DNA of 64,000 nt from positions 124,001 through 188,000 of the forward strand of contig NZ_JAFBDS010000008.1 of the NCBI RefSeq assembly GCF_016908375.1, in the 5' to 3' direction. The position numbers were made by a program, and so were the translations under genes. The notes under the pieces are model-generated. The model saw only the letters and a list, made by a program, of their open reading frames with translations, searched no databases and was not told where the DNA came from. The DNA comes from Amphibacillus cookii. Its GTDB lineage: Bacteria; Bacillota; Bacilli; Bacillales; Amphibacillaceae. Shown here in pieces: positions 17,097 to 27,282 of the stretch (its first letter is position 1; every line of letters starts with the position of its first letter).

Positions 17097-18830
17097 ATGT
17101 TTAAAAGAATAGACATGTACAATTTAAGTGGTAGCATTATAATTTTTGGTAGTACATTATTTATTAGCTCAATTGAACACTCTTTTTTTATCAGCTTTAT
17201 TGCATTTATACTCATTCTAATCACGGTATACGGGCATCATCGGTTGAAGAACATTCATCGCGATTTAATTGCTGGTGTAAAAGGTGTTATTTTAACCGAT
17301 TATCGCATCATTGACCAAGCGATCCAATCGACACATCATATGGAGAACAGTATAACCAAAACCGAACACAAAACGCGTGATACTATTATTGAAATATTAA
17401 AACAGGAATTAACTGCTCACCCTCACTATTTAGGAACTTGGGTTGCCTACCAACCCAATGCTTTTGATCAAGATGACAGCACGTATAAAAATTATAAACA
17501 TTATGATCAGACCGGTCGATTTATAGCCTATATCGTGAGAACAGATGATGGTATTACGATTGAGAACCTCCCTAATATCGATCAAGAAGCTTTTTATGCT
17601 CTACCTAAGCAAAACAAGGCGCTCACTGTCATAGATCCATTTATTTTTCCAGTTGACGGCGAAGATATATTAATGACAACAGTCGCTACCCCCATTAAAA
17701 AGGGAGGGCAAGTTATCGGTGTTACAGGTGTTGATATTCAACTACAGTCTTCTAAAGATTTAAAGCGTCGTTTGCTCGATTTTGATGGTGAAGCTACGTT
17801 TAATATCAAAGATGTTATGTTGAAATTAAACAAAAAAGGTAAAATAGGTAAAGAATCTCACGCGTTAATTGAAGCAATCAAACAAGATTATGACGAAATG
17901 GTTGATCTGTTTGAATCAACCGTTAAACGTATAGCTGATAGTACGCACAGCTTCAAAGATGTCACCGTACGTGCAAGTGAAGCTTCTGATGAAGTGACAA
18001 GAGCTTTCGAAGAAATTGCACGAGGAGCAACTGATCAAGCAAACGATACAGAAAATGGTTCTTTACAAATGGACGAATTGGGTACAATCATTGAAACCGA
18101 ACAGCAAGAAATAACCGACCTAACAACTGATATTAAAAATATTGAACAGTCTACTGAAGAAAGTACAACTACTTTGGATAAACTCGTTGAGCAAAATCAA
18201 CAAACAATTACAGCTATGCATGAGCTAACCCAAAATCTTGTTGAAACCGTCTCAAGTTCTGATAAAATTAAGCAAGCAAGTGAAGAAATAAATACTATAT
18301 CCGAGCAAACCCATTTACTCGCATTAAACGCTTCGATTGAAGCAGCAAGGGCTGGTGAGTCCGGGAAAGGTTTTTCTGTTGTTGCTGAAGAAATTAGAAA
18401 GTTAGCTGAAAACGCTAAGGTTTTTTCCGCGCAGATTGATTCAGATATTCATGAGCTTGATAAACGTTCATCGAACGCTCATCACTCCATGCAAGAATTA
18501 ACAACGACAATTGAAACCCAATCTGATCAAATTAAAGCTACCAACGAAAGATTTGGTGCAATATCTGATATTATTGCAAACATTATCGAACGGATTAAAA
18601 AAATTAATCACTCTGGTAACCAAATGACTGACAAAAAAGAGCAGCTACTAGGTATGGTTGAAAATCTTGCAGCGATAGCTGAAGAAAATGCTGCTAGTTC
18701 AGAAGAAGTTGCTGCTTCAATGGAGAGCTTAACCAAAACAATTGAACAAAGTGCAGCAGGTAGTCAACAGCTAGAAATGATCGTTAATCAACTAGATCTA
18801 ACAGTAAAAAGGATCAAAGACAATAATTGA
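17097..18830 (+). CDS. Methyl-accepting chemotaxis protein with apparently cytoplasmic Cache domain
   Basis: This 577-residue chemoreceptor has a hydrophobic hairpin of two closely spaced membrane segments at residues ~10-45, then a Cache-like sensor ([16 protein letters not shown] to [12 protein letters not shown], ~100-220) and the coiled-coil signalling domain with the tip [26 protein letters not shown]. No membrane segment separates sensor and signalling domain and no HAMP is seen, so the Cache domain would lie in the cytoplasm, which is unusual. The tip has THLLALNAS where most have [23 protein letters not shown] precedes ATG 17097. It converges on another chemoreceptor gene across a shared terminator. 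Confidence 0.88.
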   Translation: MFKRIDMYNLSGSIIIFGSTLFISSIEHSFFISFIAFILILITVYGHHRLKNIHRDLIAGVKGVILTDYRIIDQAIQSTHHMENSITKTEHKTRDTIIEILKQELTAHPHYLGTWVAYQPNAFDQDDSTYKNYKHYDQTGRFIAYIVRTDDGITIENLPNIDQEAFYALPKQNKALTVIDPFIFPVDGEDILMTTVATPIKKGGQVIGVTGVDIQLQSSKDLKRRLLDFDGEATFNIKDVMLKLNKKGKIGKESHALIEAIKQDYDEMVDLFESTVKRIADSTHSFKDVTVRASEASDEVTRAFEEIARGATDQANDTENGSLQMDELGTIIETEQQEITDLTTDIKNIEQSTEESTTTLDKLVEQNQQTITAMHELTQNLVETVSSSDKIKQASEEINTISEQTHLLALNASIEAARAGESGKGFSVVAEEIRKLAENAKVFSAQIDSDIHELDKRSSNAHHSMQELTTTIETQSDQIKATNERFGAISDIIANIIERIKKINHSGNQMTDKKEQLLGMVENLAAIAEENAASSEEVAASMESLTKTIEQSAAGSQQLEMIVNQLDLTVKRIKDNN

Positions 18831-18864
18831 ATGAAACCATCAGGCCTTACAAATACCAAAAAAT

Positions 18865-18894
18865 AAAGAGGATGTCATTTTCGACATCCTCTTT
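18865..18894. terminator. Bidirectional terminator between two chemoreceptor genes
   Basis: AAAGAGGATGTC and GACATCCTCTTT form a perfect 12-bp stem with a 6-base loop between the convergent genes at 17097-18830 and 18897-20957. Confidence 0.9.
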
Positions 18895-18896
18895 GT

Positions 18897-20957
18897 TTAA
18901 TCATGCTTAAATTTTATAACACTCTCTTGCAAATCCTGAGCAAGCTCCGCTAAAGACTCGCTTGATTCAGCAATTTCATTCATTGAATTGGTTTGTTCAG
19001 TAACAGAAGCTGATGCTTCTTGAGTACTTGCTGCATTCTGTTCAGACACAGCAGATAAACTGTGAAGCACTTCAAAAATATTTCCACTTGTTGATTGCAT
19101 CAATTTTCCAGATTCGGTAAGATCTTCTACAGCGACATTCATATCTTCTAACTTAGCTGCAATGCCATCAAATTGATCATTAGTGGCCCGAACAATGGCT
19201 ACTTGATCATTCATATTTGTATCGACCTGTTCAATCGCATCAACCGCTTGAGCACTTTTCGCTGCTAACTCCTGAATCACTGAAACAATCTCACCCGTAA
19301 ATTGATTCGATTGCTCAGCTAGTTTACGAACCTCATCGGCCACCACTGCAAACCCTTGTCCCGCTTCTCCAGCACGAGCCGCTTCAATCGCCGCATTTAA
19401 GGCAAGTAAGTTCGTCTGTTCTGCAATATCTCTAATCTTTTCACTCGATTGTGAAATCTTCTCTACACTTTCATTCGTTAAGTGAATAATATCTTTAACT
19501 TCCTTAGCCGAGGTAACCGACTGTTGAGATTTTTCACTTAACTCCTGCATTTTTACTAAGCCTTGATCTTTCCGTTCTGCAACGGCTTTGTTGGATTGAT
19601 TCATTTTTTCAATTAACAAATGATCGTCTTTCATTTTAGCTTGTAAGTCCTGCATATATTCAACGCCATTTTCAGTATCTTTTGCTTGCTCTGTCGCTCC
19701 ACTTGAAATTTCTTCAATCACCTTCGATACTTCAACCGCAGCAGAAGCCGCTTGTTCACTAGTTGCCATTAATTCCTCAGAAGAGGCAGACACTTGTTCA
19801 GCTAATCTAGCATTTGTCGCAATCAGATCAGTTAAATTTTGTCGCATTGCTTCATTCGATCGACCAATATCGCCAAGCTCATCATTTCTGTTTAATACTT
19901 TTGCAAATCGTTTATCACTTTCATCTTTTCGAAGATCATAATTAGCAATTCGATTTAATGAGTGTGTTACCGTTTGGATTGGATTCGTAATGCTTCGACT
20001 AATCAGATAAGTAACCACAACAGCTAATGCTGTAAATAGAACAGATCCCAAAATAATAAATCTATTTAATTGATTTAATCCTGCAAATATTTCATCTTGA
20101 TCAACTTCAATCATAAAGATCCAGTCACTTGCTGCTATAGGTGCATAACCAACATAAATAGCGTCTCCCGCAAAAGTATGTTCACCAACACCGACCTCAC
20201 GATTAACCATCTCTGTCTCAAATAATGCTAATAGCTCATCTAAACTTGTATCTTCATCTTCTCTTGAATCTTCTAATTCAGTACCTTCAGACTCCTCATC
20301 GATACTAAATATGTTCATTTGCATTTCAATCAACATCGCTTCAGAGTGCGCCTGAAAGTTACCTTCACTATCAATAATAGCAGAACGCCCTGACTCACCA
20401 TAAGTGATCTCGTTAACAGTTTCACTGAAAGATAGTGCATTAATTAAACCATATAAGAAACCTGTTTGCGCATTGCCATCGAAAACGGGCACAGCGATAA
20501 CGATATATGGCTGTTCAAAGTTATCTCCTACTATCACATCAGATATAGTGGATTCTCCATTTAAAACGGTAGTTAAGAAATCTTCTCCTGAAAAGTCCTG
20601 TTCCGTTTCTTGTTGATTAAACAGATGGCCTACACCATCCATATCAGCATAACCAAATCCCATATAACCAGTAGCATCTTGTTCATTACTGAAAAAGCTT
20701 ACTAATTCCGACCTATTATCTGCATCTAGAATATCTGCTCGTGCCAATGTTTCCATATAAATTAACTCTTTATTTCTTGTAGCACTAATATGTTTGGCTG
20801 CCTCATCAGCTAAATTATATAAAGATTCTTCAGCTAGTTCTCTAATCGCTGTTCTACTTCCCCACATCGATAATACACTTAATGATAAAGCTACCCCTAC
20901 TACTAAAAGTGTAAAGAGTAAGATCATTTTCACTTTTAAAGTTTTAATTCTTTTCAT
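18897..20957 (-). CDS. Methyl-accepting chemotaxis protein (dCache-HAMP-MCP)
   Basis: This 686-residue transmembrane chemoreceptor has TM1 at residues ~9-30, a large extracellular double-Cache domain (~35-290) with [12 protein letters not shown] and [19 protein letters not shown]2 at ~300-322, then HAMP ([15 protein letters not shown]) and the signalling coiled coil with the tip [21 protein letters not shown]. An acidic insert in the sensor ([19 protein letters not shown]) is notable and would suit a salt-adapted organism. ATG 20957 is preceded by GAGAGGAG. The layout matches B. subtilis McpA/TlpA-type receptors; the ligand is unknown. Confidence 0.92.
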   Translation of the reverse strand: MKRIKTLKVKMILLFTLLVVGVALSLSVLSMWGSRTAIRELAEESLYNLADEAAKHISATRNKELIYMETLARADILDADNRSELVSFFSNEQDATGYMGFGYADMDGVGHLFNQQETEQDFSGEDFLTTVLNGESTISDVIVGDNFEQPYIVIAVPVFDGNAQTGFLYGLINALSFSETVNEITYGESGRSAIIDSEGNFQAHSEAMLIEMQMNIFSIDEESEGTELEDSREDEDTSLDELLALFETEMVNREVGVGEHTFAGDAIYVGYAPIAASDWIFMIEVDQDEIFAGLNQLNRFIILGSVLFTALAVVVTYLISRSITNPIQTVTHSLNRIANYDLRKDESDKRFAKVLNRNDELGDIGRSNEAMRQNLTDLIATNARLAEQVSASSEELMATSEQAASAAVEVSKVIEEISSGATEQAKDTENGVEYMQDLQAKMKDDHLLIEKMNQSNKAVAERKDQGLVKMQELSEKSQQSVTSAKEVKDIIHLTNESVEKISQSSEKIRDIAEQTNLLALNAAIEAARAGEAGQGFAVVADEVRKLAEQSNQFTGEIVSVIQELAAKSAQAVDAIEQVDTNMNDQVAIVRATNDQFDGIAAKLEDMNVAVEDLTESGKLMQSTSGNIFEVLHSLSAVSEQNAASTQEASASVTEQTNSMNEIAESSESLAELAQDLQESVIKFKHD

Positions 20958-21385
20958 TCCAGTCGTCTCCTCTCAATTTTAAGGTAGGTCATTATACTCA
21001 CCAATCAACTAAAATTAGGTACACTTAATGGATACGCAACTATCATCCATTACTTATGTCCTTTTTAAATTAAATAAATATATAGTAATTGAATTTTCTA
21101 ATGTCATACACTAGTGTGTTTCAGAGACGTCTCTATTCTTTTATCGACAAAATCCGGCATGATTTTAGTTGTATATCATACTTTAGCCGCAATACTTTTT
21201 TATTAACAGATCGCAAAACAACATCTGCCCTACTGACAGATGTTGTGATTTATTATACGTCATCTATACGGCCACCAATTCTATTTGTCAACCCACCTGA
21301 AATTATGGTTCTCCTCTTCTTTATTCACTCGTTAAAATGCTAATTTCAAATAATAACCTCATTCAAAGTTAGCTTTTCAACAACA
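20958..21385. other. Intergenic region without a supported gene
   Basis: The stretch is AT-rich. The only clear structure is the hairpin ACAACATCTG / CAGATGTTGT at 21218-21246, which on the minus strand is followed by TTTTGCG and may end the ABC gene at 21386. An 84-codon plus-strand frame at 21089 lacks a ribosome binding site and runs through the hairpin; I do not call it. Confidence 0.5.
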
Positions 21386-22690
21386 TTATTTCATTCTTAA
21401 AGTTAAAGCTGGAGCTTTTCTTGCCGCCTTTCTTGCGGGAATAATACCTATCATTAACATAACCACGATCATAACTGAGCCTAAAATAGCAACAGCTGAT
21501 AAGTTTAACGGTTCAATATATTGGATGATTGGACGAGCGATCTGATTCAGTTGAAAAATAATTGAGTCCGTCATAACCAGTCCTAACAAACTTATCACCA
21601 CTGCAACGATGAACGTTTCGATGATAAAGAGACGAGAGATATCTCTTCTTCGTGCTCCTATACTATAAAGAATAACCACTTCTTTTCTTCGTTCAATCAC
21701 AGATAGATAAATTTTGCCTCCGAGCATTATCATCGTCATCATAAATGTAAGTAGTGCAAATCCTAGAATAAGAAGGCTATTCGGTGCTTGATTTGGCTCG
21801 ATTACATTTGTAAAAAGACCAAATAAAGCAAAAGCCAACGCTAAACTAAACACACCCAAGCTACCTATCACCATCAGGATTAACGTTAGCCATTTCTGCG
21901 CTAATAAATGTTTAGAAGCTAGCACAGCTGCCATGAAGATGGACAAGGACGGCTTATTTGCTATCTGACTTTTCAATGGCTCTGGACAAGTTGACTCCAC
22001 TTGATCCGTTAGGGGATGACTATCCGATTGAACTTTACCATCTATTAAGCTAATTATTCTCGTACTATAGTTCTTAGCGATCACTTGATCATGTGTGGCC
22101 ACAATAATAAGTCGTGTTTCGGCTAAATCACGTAATAGCGCCATGATTTGATTGCTCGCGTCTGAATCCAGAACACCAGTCGGTTCATCAGCTACAATAA
22201 TGGCTGGATCATTAACTATTGCCCGGGCAATAGCAACTTGTTGCACTTGCACTTTTGTTAAATGCTTCGGCATCAGATCGATCTCTTTTTCTAAACCTAC
22301 TTGTACTAAAGCTTGCTCAGCTCGCTTGGTCCGTTCAGTACGTGTCTCTCGGGACAATACCATGGCTAATTCTACATTTTCAAGGACAGACTGATGCATC
22401 AACAACTGCTCATTTTGACGTACAAAACCGATCATACGGTGACGGTACGCATCCCAAGCTTGATGACGAAAATGCTTAGTGGATTGACCACAGACTAATA
22501 AATCCCCTGAATCATATTGATCTAATCCTCCGATTATATTAACTAAAGTCGTTTTACCTGTTCCAGATGGTCCTAAGATCGTCACTAATTCACGATCTCG
22601 AAAACCAAGTGAAATCTTTTTCAATACATGGTAGTATTGGGTCTCTGCTTGATAAGATTTATTAATATTCACGAGTTTTAGCTTTTCCAA
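21386..22690 (-). CDS. Reduced MacB-like ABC protein with aberrant signature motif
   Basis: This 434-residue fusion has an N-terminal ATPase and a C-terminal FtsX-type permease. The ATPase (~1-225) has Walker A GPSGTGKT, Walker B IIVADEPTGVLD and VATHD, but the signature reads LTKVQVQQ instead of LSGGQ. The permease has four membrane segments (~255-430) but lacks the ~300-residue extracellular domain present in its close paralogue at 38874-41249, with which it shares long blocks ([25 protein letters not shown] in variant form). It starts with TTG at 22690, eight bases after GAAGGAG. It may be a decaying duplicate, or a regulatory subunit; ATP hydrolysis is doubtful. Confidence 0.75.
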   Translation of the reverse strand: MEKLKLVNINKSYQAETQYYHVLKKISLGFRDRELVTILGPSGTGKTTLVNIIGGLDQYDSGDLLVCGQSTKHFRHQAWDAYRHRMIGFVRQNEQLLMHQSVLENVELAMVLSRETRTERTKRAEQALVQVGLEKEIDLMPKHLTKVQVQQVAIARAIVNDPAIIVADEPTGVLDSDASNQIMALLRDLAETRLIIVATHDQVIAKNYSTRIISLIDGKVQSDSHPLTDQVESTCPEPLKSQIANKPSLSIFMAAVLASKHLLAQKWLTLILMVIGSLGVFSLALAFALFGLFTNVIEPNQAPNSLLILGFALLTFMMTMIMLGGKIYLSVIERRKEVVILYSIGARRRDISRLFIIETFIVAVVISLLGLVMTDSIIFQLNQIARPIIQYIEPLNLSAVAILGSVMIVVMLMIGIIPARKAARKAPALTLRMK

Positions 22691-22771
22691 AGCAATTACT
22701 CCTTCATGATGTTGATTTATTCATGTGATTAAAGTAGGCTTACTTCACTTTAAAATATGTCGTTCTTTGAT

Positions 22772-22913
22772 ATAAAACGGACCTTCAATCAGTGGACGAA
22801 GGGCTACAGGATGTAGGTCATGCACACGCCACAGGACGTAGCGGTTTTAGTCTACGATCTTACCTACCCATTGCAGGTTCGTTGAGTGAATTAGGACGGT
22901 TATCTGTGATAAA
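22772..22913 (+). repeat. R1 interspersed repeat, copy A
   Basis: The element runs from ATAAAACGGACCTTCAATC to GGTTATCTGTGATAAA. It keeps the outer stem (CAGTGGAC with CTACCCATTG), the hairpin CTACAGGATGTAG, the AGTCTACGATC strand and GTTGAGTGAATTAGGAC, but lacks the CCACCTC/GAGGTGG hairpin of longer copies. It is flanked on both sides by ATAAA. The remaining 190 bases to the next gene show nothing recognisable. Confidence 0.85.
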
Positions 22914-23105
22914 GGTTTAAAACTTTGATTATCTCCAACATAACGTGCATAGTGTTTCTCTGCAAGTATGGTAATTATTTTAACCGAAGCTTTTAACACC
23001 TTAACTAGTGACTAAACATAGTATGAGATTCGCTTACCTTTATCATGCGTTACTGCATTACCTTTTAGCATTTTATCTATGAAGAGGAATTCCTCCGAAC
23101 GTATG

Positions 23106-24848
23106 TTACATTCGAAAAGTTTTGACAGTCTCTTCTAAATTTTGAGCGACCTGACTAAGTGAGCTTGCTGCAGAACGCATCTCATCTATGGCTAGATGTT
23201 GTTGATCAACGGCACTCACGACTTGATTAGTGTGTGTTAAGGCTTGATCTGTTATCTGACCAGATTGACGGGCAATATCATTTACTGATTCGATACTCGC
23301 TGTAATTTCTTCGATGGCAGCCGAGACTTCCTCCACTTCAGCAACCACACCCTCAACAGATTGATTGATAGTGGTAAAACTATTACCAGCTTGATCTACT
23401 AAAGTTATTCCCTGATTGACCGCCTTGCGCTCTTCCTCAATTGCACCAGCTGTATGGTTAACTTCTTGTTGAATTTCGTTCACTAACATATTCACTTTGT
23501 TAGCTGAACGACCTGATTGTTCAGCTAGACGGCGAACTTCTTCTGCCACAACAGCAAAGCCTTTTCCTTGTTCACCTGCCCTTGCCGCTTCAATCGCTGC
23601 ATTTAAGGCTAACAAATTGGTTTGCTCAGACAGTTGATTAATTAATATAATAATATCAGTAATCTCTTTCGATTTATCCCCTAACTTATCAACGTGATCA
23701 GCTGTTACATTTGTCTTTACGTTTATGCGATTCATTTGTTCAACGACATCTTTTATTGCACTTCCACCTTGTTGAGCATTTTGATTTGTGGTCATTGCAC
23801 TATTATTGACTTGTTCGATACTATCAACAATTTGATTCATTCCTTGAGAAATGTCTTGTACAATATCAGCCACCTGATCAGATGCATTTGATTGTTGCTC
23901 AGAACCTGAGGCGACTTGATCAATGGCAGCAGTAATACTTTTTGAAGAATGATTTGTTTCTTCAGCACTTGCCAACAATTGTTGAGAAGAAGCTGCCACT
24001 TGCTCAGACGTTTTTTGAATGTCAGCAATTAAACGGATCAGATTTTCCTTCATCTGATTAAAACTTCGACTTAATTGACTGATTTCATCGTCGGACCGAT
24101 CAGTTATGTCTGTAGTAAAATCACCATTTCCTGCTGCCTCCATTGCTGTTGCAACCTGTTTCAATCTTGTTGTTACACGTTTTGTGAATGCTAATGTTAT
24201 AACAACAGCAAGGACAATCACAACAGCAACAGCAATTAAAAACCCTTGAATGGTCTTGGCAACTGTTGAATCAATTAATGCTTGGGATGCACCCACATAC
24301 CACATTCCAATCACTTGATTGTTCACATCTCTAATCGGTTGATAAGCTGTTTGATACATATGACCAGCTACATCTGCTTCACCAATATATCGTTCTTCAC
24401 GCTCCAATACAGTCTCGATCACTTGCGGTGAAGCTTTTGTACCCACTGCACGCTCACCATCAATTTCAACATTTGTCGCCACACGCGTATCACCTAAAAA
24501 AATAGTCACTGTTCCATCTGTCATCTCGCCAATTTGATCGACTAATTCAAAGTGACCGCTAATTTCAGTCTCTCCCTTATACAATATCCCATCGTCAATG
24601 TGCCATTCGCCTTGATATCTCTCCTCAATATACTGGTACCCTAATTCCAGATCAGATACCGCCTTTGCAACGGCTGATTCCTTAATCCCTTCACTAATCT
24701 GATAATAGGCTACACTTGCTAAACTTACAGAAACCACCATAACTAGACAAATAACTAATCCATTTAACTTTACCCCTAAGTTTAATTTACTAATCAAAGT
24801 CCTCACCCTTTCATGCATTTTTATCAGAATATTTCGAATTCTAAACAT
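23106..24848 (-). CDS. Methyl-accepting chemotaxis protein (single Cache, HAMP, MCP)
   Basis: This 580-residue chemoreceptor has TM1 at ~27-50, an extracellular single Cache domain (~55-200; [16 protein letters not shown] and [22 protein letters not shown] are typical of sCache_3 receptors), TM2 at ~203-227, HAMP (~228-282) and the signalling domain with tip [22 protein letters not shown]. The start at ATG 24848 has a weak AGGATATA upstream; later in-frame starts are less convincing. It lies between repeat copy A and a divergent U32-family gene. The ligand is unknown; sCache_3 domains often bind small carboxylates. Confidence 0.92.
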   Translation of the reverse strand: MFRIRNILIKMHERVRTLISKLNLGVKLNGLVICLVMVVSVSLASVAYYQISEGIKESAVAKAVSDLELGYQYIEERYQGEWHIDDGILYKGETEISGHFELVDQIGEMTDGTVTIFLGDTRVATNVEIDGERAVGTKASPQVIETVLEREERYIGEADVAGHMYQTAYQPIRDVNNQVIGMWYVGASQALIDSTVAKTIQGFLIAVAVVIVLAVVITLAFTKRVTTRLKQVATAMEAAGNGDFTTDITDRSDDEISQLSRSFNQMKENLIRLIADIQKTSEQVAASSQQLLASAEETNHSSKSITAAIDQVASGSEQQSNASDQVADIVQDISQGMNQIVDSIEQVNNSAMTTNQNAQQGGSAIKDVVEQMNRINVKTNVTADHVDKLGDKSKEITDIIILINQLSEQTNLLALNAAIEAARAGEQGKGFAVVAEEVRRLAEQSGRSANKVNMLVNEIQQEVNHTAGAIEEERKAVNQGITLVDQAGNSFTTINQSVEGVVAEVEEVSAAIEEITASIESVNDIARQSGQITDQALTHTNQVVSAVDQQHLAIDEMRSAASSLSQVAQNLEETVKTFRM

Positions 24849-25035
24849 TATATCCTACTCGACAAAAATCTACAATGTCAATTTCTCCTTAAACGATTAA
24901 CGACTGTACTATTATGAATTTGTAATTATATTGTCATATTTTTTAAAAAGGTGCTAATTATCTTGTGATAAAATGAAGGAGCGTCTTAATATAATTTTTA
25001 TTGTGAAAATTATCACATGGATTGGAGTTGAAGAG

Positions 25036-26994
25036 ATGACGCGTATCTTTAATGGTAAAACAATTGAATTATTAGCACCTGCTGGAAACTTTGAAATTTT
25101 TTCAAATATTGTTCAAACGAGATGTGATGCTATTTATTTAGGTGGAAAAACGCTGAATATGCGGATGATTAGAAAAGGGTTTAACTTTACTAACACTGAA
25201 ATTAAACAAGCGATTAAACAAGCACATGCAGTAGATAAAAAGGTTTATGTGACGGTAAACAATCTCCTACATGACCTTGAAATTGACGAGGCACTTGATT
25301 ATTTATCTTTTTTAGCATCAACGGAAGTGGATGGTATTATCGTTCAAGATCTTGGCATTGTTGAACTTTGTAAAGAGCATCAGCTAAGTTTGCCGATTCA
25401 TTCCTCCGTGATGATGAATGTCCATAACCTTGATTATGTCCATGCATTAAAGGAATCGGGTGTAACACGTGTGGTTTTATCAAGAGAAATGGACTTGAAA
25501 ACCGCCAAATATATCCAAAGTCAATCAGGTCTTGAAACCGAATATTTTGTTCATGGGGATATGTGTACCGTGAATGGTTCAAACTGTTATTTCAGCTCAA
25601 CTATTTGGGGAAATAGCTCAAATCGCGGACGATGTTTTAAGCCTTGCCGTTGGTCATATCGGGTCAAAAAAGACGGTCATCTGTATCCTACTGAATATCC
25701 ATTAGCAGCAAAAGATATGTACATGTATGAACATATCCCTGAGCTTATTGAAGCAAATGTCACTTCTTTTAAAATTGAAGGGCGGATGCGTGAAACAGAT
25801 TTTATTGTTGATCTTGTTAATACATATGCTGATGCCATTGATCGGTACATTTCAGATCCAATCGGATATGATCGTAAAGAGCAAGCAGAGCACCTTTTTA
25901 ACAATAGAAAGCGAGACTTTACAACAGCTTATGCCTTTGGAAATCCAGGTCTCCAATTTATTAATACGCGTTATGAGGGGACAGGGAAATTTTATTCAAC
26001 TGGAAAAATGTTTTCAACACCCACTGAGGAGCCTGAACTCCAAGTGCATTATATTAAAAAAATAGCTGAAACCATACCTAATAGCAATAATAAACAAAGC
26101 GAATTACCAAGGTTGGCGGTTAAAGTAAATAACATTGACCAAGCACAGCTTTGCATCACATTAGGTGTTGACCGCATTTATTTAGCGGCCGATGTCTTTT
26201 TTCCTGATCAGCCGTTTACAATTGAACAGATTAAAGAGCTTATTCAAATCAAACAGACATCAGAAGTTTTTTTCGCTTTTCCACAAATGGTCAATCAATC
26301 ACAAGTTGAACAAATCGATCAATTTCTACATCTATATGGCCATTTATTTGATGGATTACTCGTTACCAATTTAGGTTCTATCTATAAATATGGCAGGGAT
26401 TTTCATGTAATCGCTGATTATAACGTTAACATTTATAATCAAAAAGCAAGCCAATTTTATAAGTCACTTGGCACCAATGAACTGACCACTTCAATTGAAG
26501 CAAAAGCAGACCAGCTTGGACAATTTATTGCGCGAAGCCAGTTACCCATCGAACTGATTGCACATGGCCCACTGAAAGTCATGTATTTAGACCTTGATCT
26601 ATACGACAACACGAAAGTGCTTGATCCAATCGAGGAGCAAGATAACCGTTATGTAGCAAATCATATTTTAACATTACAAACGGATAAAGGAGAAAATCCG
26701 GTTTATCGTGACCAGTTTGGTAAGAATCACTTATTGACAATGAAGACATTTTGTTTGCTACCTGCTTTCCGTCATTTACAGGCACCTCAAATCAAACGGT
26801 ATAGAATTGAAGGTCAAACATACACGCTCGACCGTTTAGAAACACTTATTTCTACTTATCAGCAGGCGATTGCTCAACCAGAAATGGCAGGCGATTTGTT
26901 TGAACAGTTAAATACCGATACTGCTGGATACACTTTAGGTGCATTGACTTACCAATATCAAAATGGTAAACCGACCGTTCCATCCAAGTGCTAA
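25036..26994 (+). CDS. U32 family peptidase-like protein (RNA hydroxylation type)
   Basis: This product of about 652 residues starts with ELLAPAGNFEIFSN, the U32 N-terminal motif, followed by the TIM-barrel-like region and the Cys-rich signature EYFVHGDMCTVNGSNCYFSS plus GRCFKPCRW that probably holds an iron-sulphur cluster. The C-terminal part is an extra domain typical of long U32 members. Relatives (RlhA, TrhP/YrrO) hydroxylate 23S rRNA or tRNA together with prephenate rather than act as proteases, so an RNA-modifying role is likely. GGAG lies eight bases before ATG 25036; the ATG upstream of it has no good RBS. A strong terminator follows. Confidence 0.85.
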   Translation: MTRIFNGKTIELLAPAGNFEIFSNIVQTRCDAIYLGGKTLNMRMIRKGFNFTNTEIKQAIKQAHAVDKKVYVTVNNLLHDLEIDEALDYLSFLASTEVDGIIVQDLGIVELCKEHQLSLPIHSSVMMNVHNLDYVHALKESGVTRVVLSREMDLKTAKYIQSQSGLETEYFVHGDMCTVNGSNCYFSSTIWGNSSNRGRCFKPCRWSYRVKKDGHLYPTEYPLAAKDMYMYEHIPELIEANVTSFKIEGRMRETDFIVDLVNTYADAIDRYISDPIGYDRKEQAEHLFNNRKRDFTTAYAFGNPGLQFINTRYEGTGKFYSTGKMFSTPTEEPELQVHYIKKIAETIPNSNNKQSELPRLAVKVNNIDQAQLCITLGVDRIYLAADVFFPDQPFTIEQIKELIQIKQTSEVFFAFPQMVNQSQVEQIDQFLHLYGHLFDGLLVTNLGSIYKYGRDFHVIADYNVNIYNQKASQFYKSLGTNELTTSIEAKADQLGQFIARSQLPIELIAHGPLKVMYLDLDLYDNTKVLDPIEEQDNRYVANHILTLQTDKGENPVYRDQFGKNHLLTMKTFCLLPAFRHLQAPQIKRYRIEGQTYTLDRLETLISTYQQAIAQPEMAGDLFEQLNTDTAGYTLGALTYQYQNGKPTVPSKC

Positions 26995-27069
26995 GACATG
27001 ATTAGTTAGAGGTGAAAATTGTTATTAAAACATAGTCGTCTTGAAAAACGCAAAATACGACTTTAATTT

Positions 27070-27112
27070 AAAATCCCCTATACGCAGAACAACACTGCAT
27101 ACAGGGGATTTT
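27070..27112 (+). terminator. Terminator after the U32 gene
   Basis: AAAATCCCCTATACGCAG pairs with CTGCATACAGGGGATTTT around a 7-base loop, 75 bases after the stop codon. A second weaker hairpin (TCACATTGA / TCAAAATGTGA) lies at 27240-27267. Confidence 0.85.
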
Positions 27113-27282
27113 CAGTTCGTACTGGGGCTTTAATTACTCGCCCCGACAAAATGATTTATTCATATGGGATAAGGCAGGCATCGTATGTATTTTACCTGCG
27201 TTTTTATGTGGTACGTTCCGCTTTTTATGACTTCTTTTTGTCACATTGAATAGCTGTTCAAAATGTGATGCTTTTATTAATA

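Noticed and set aside
21089-21343. 84-codon plus-strand frame between a chemoreceptor and an ABC gene
   Set aside because: No Shine-Dalgarno, no recognisable family, and it passes through a hairpin that looks like a terminator.
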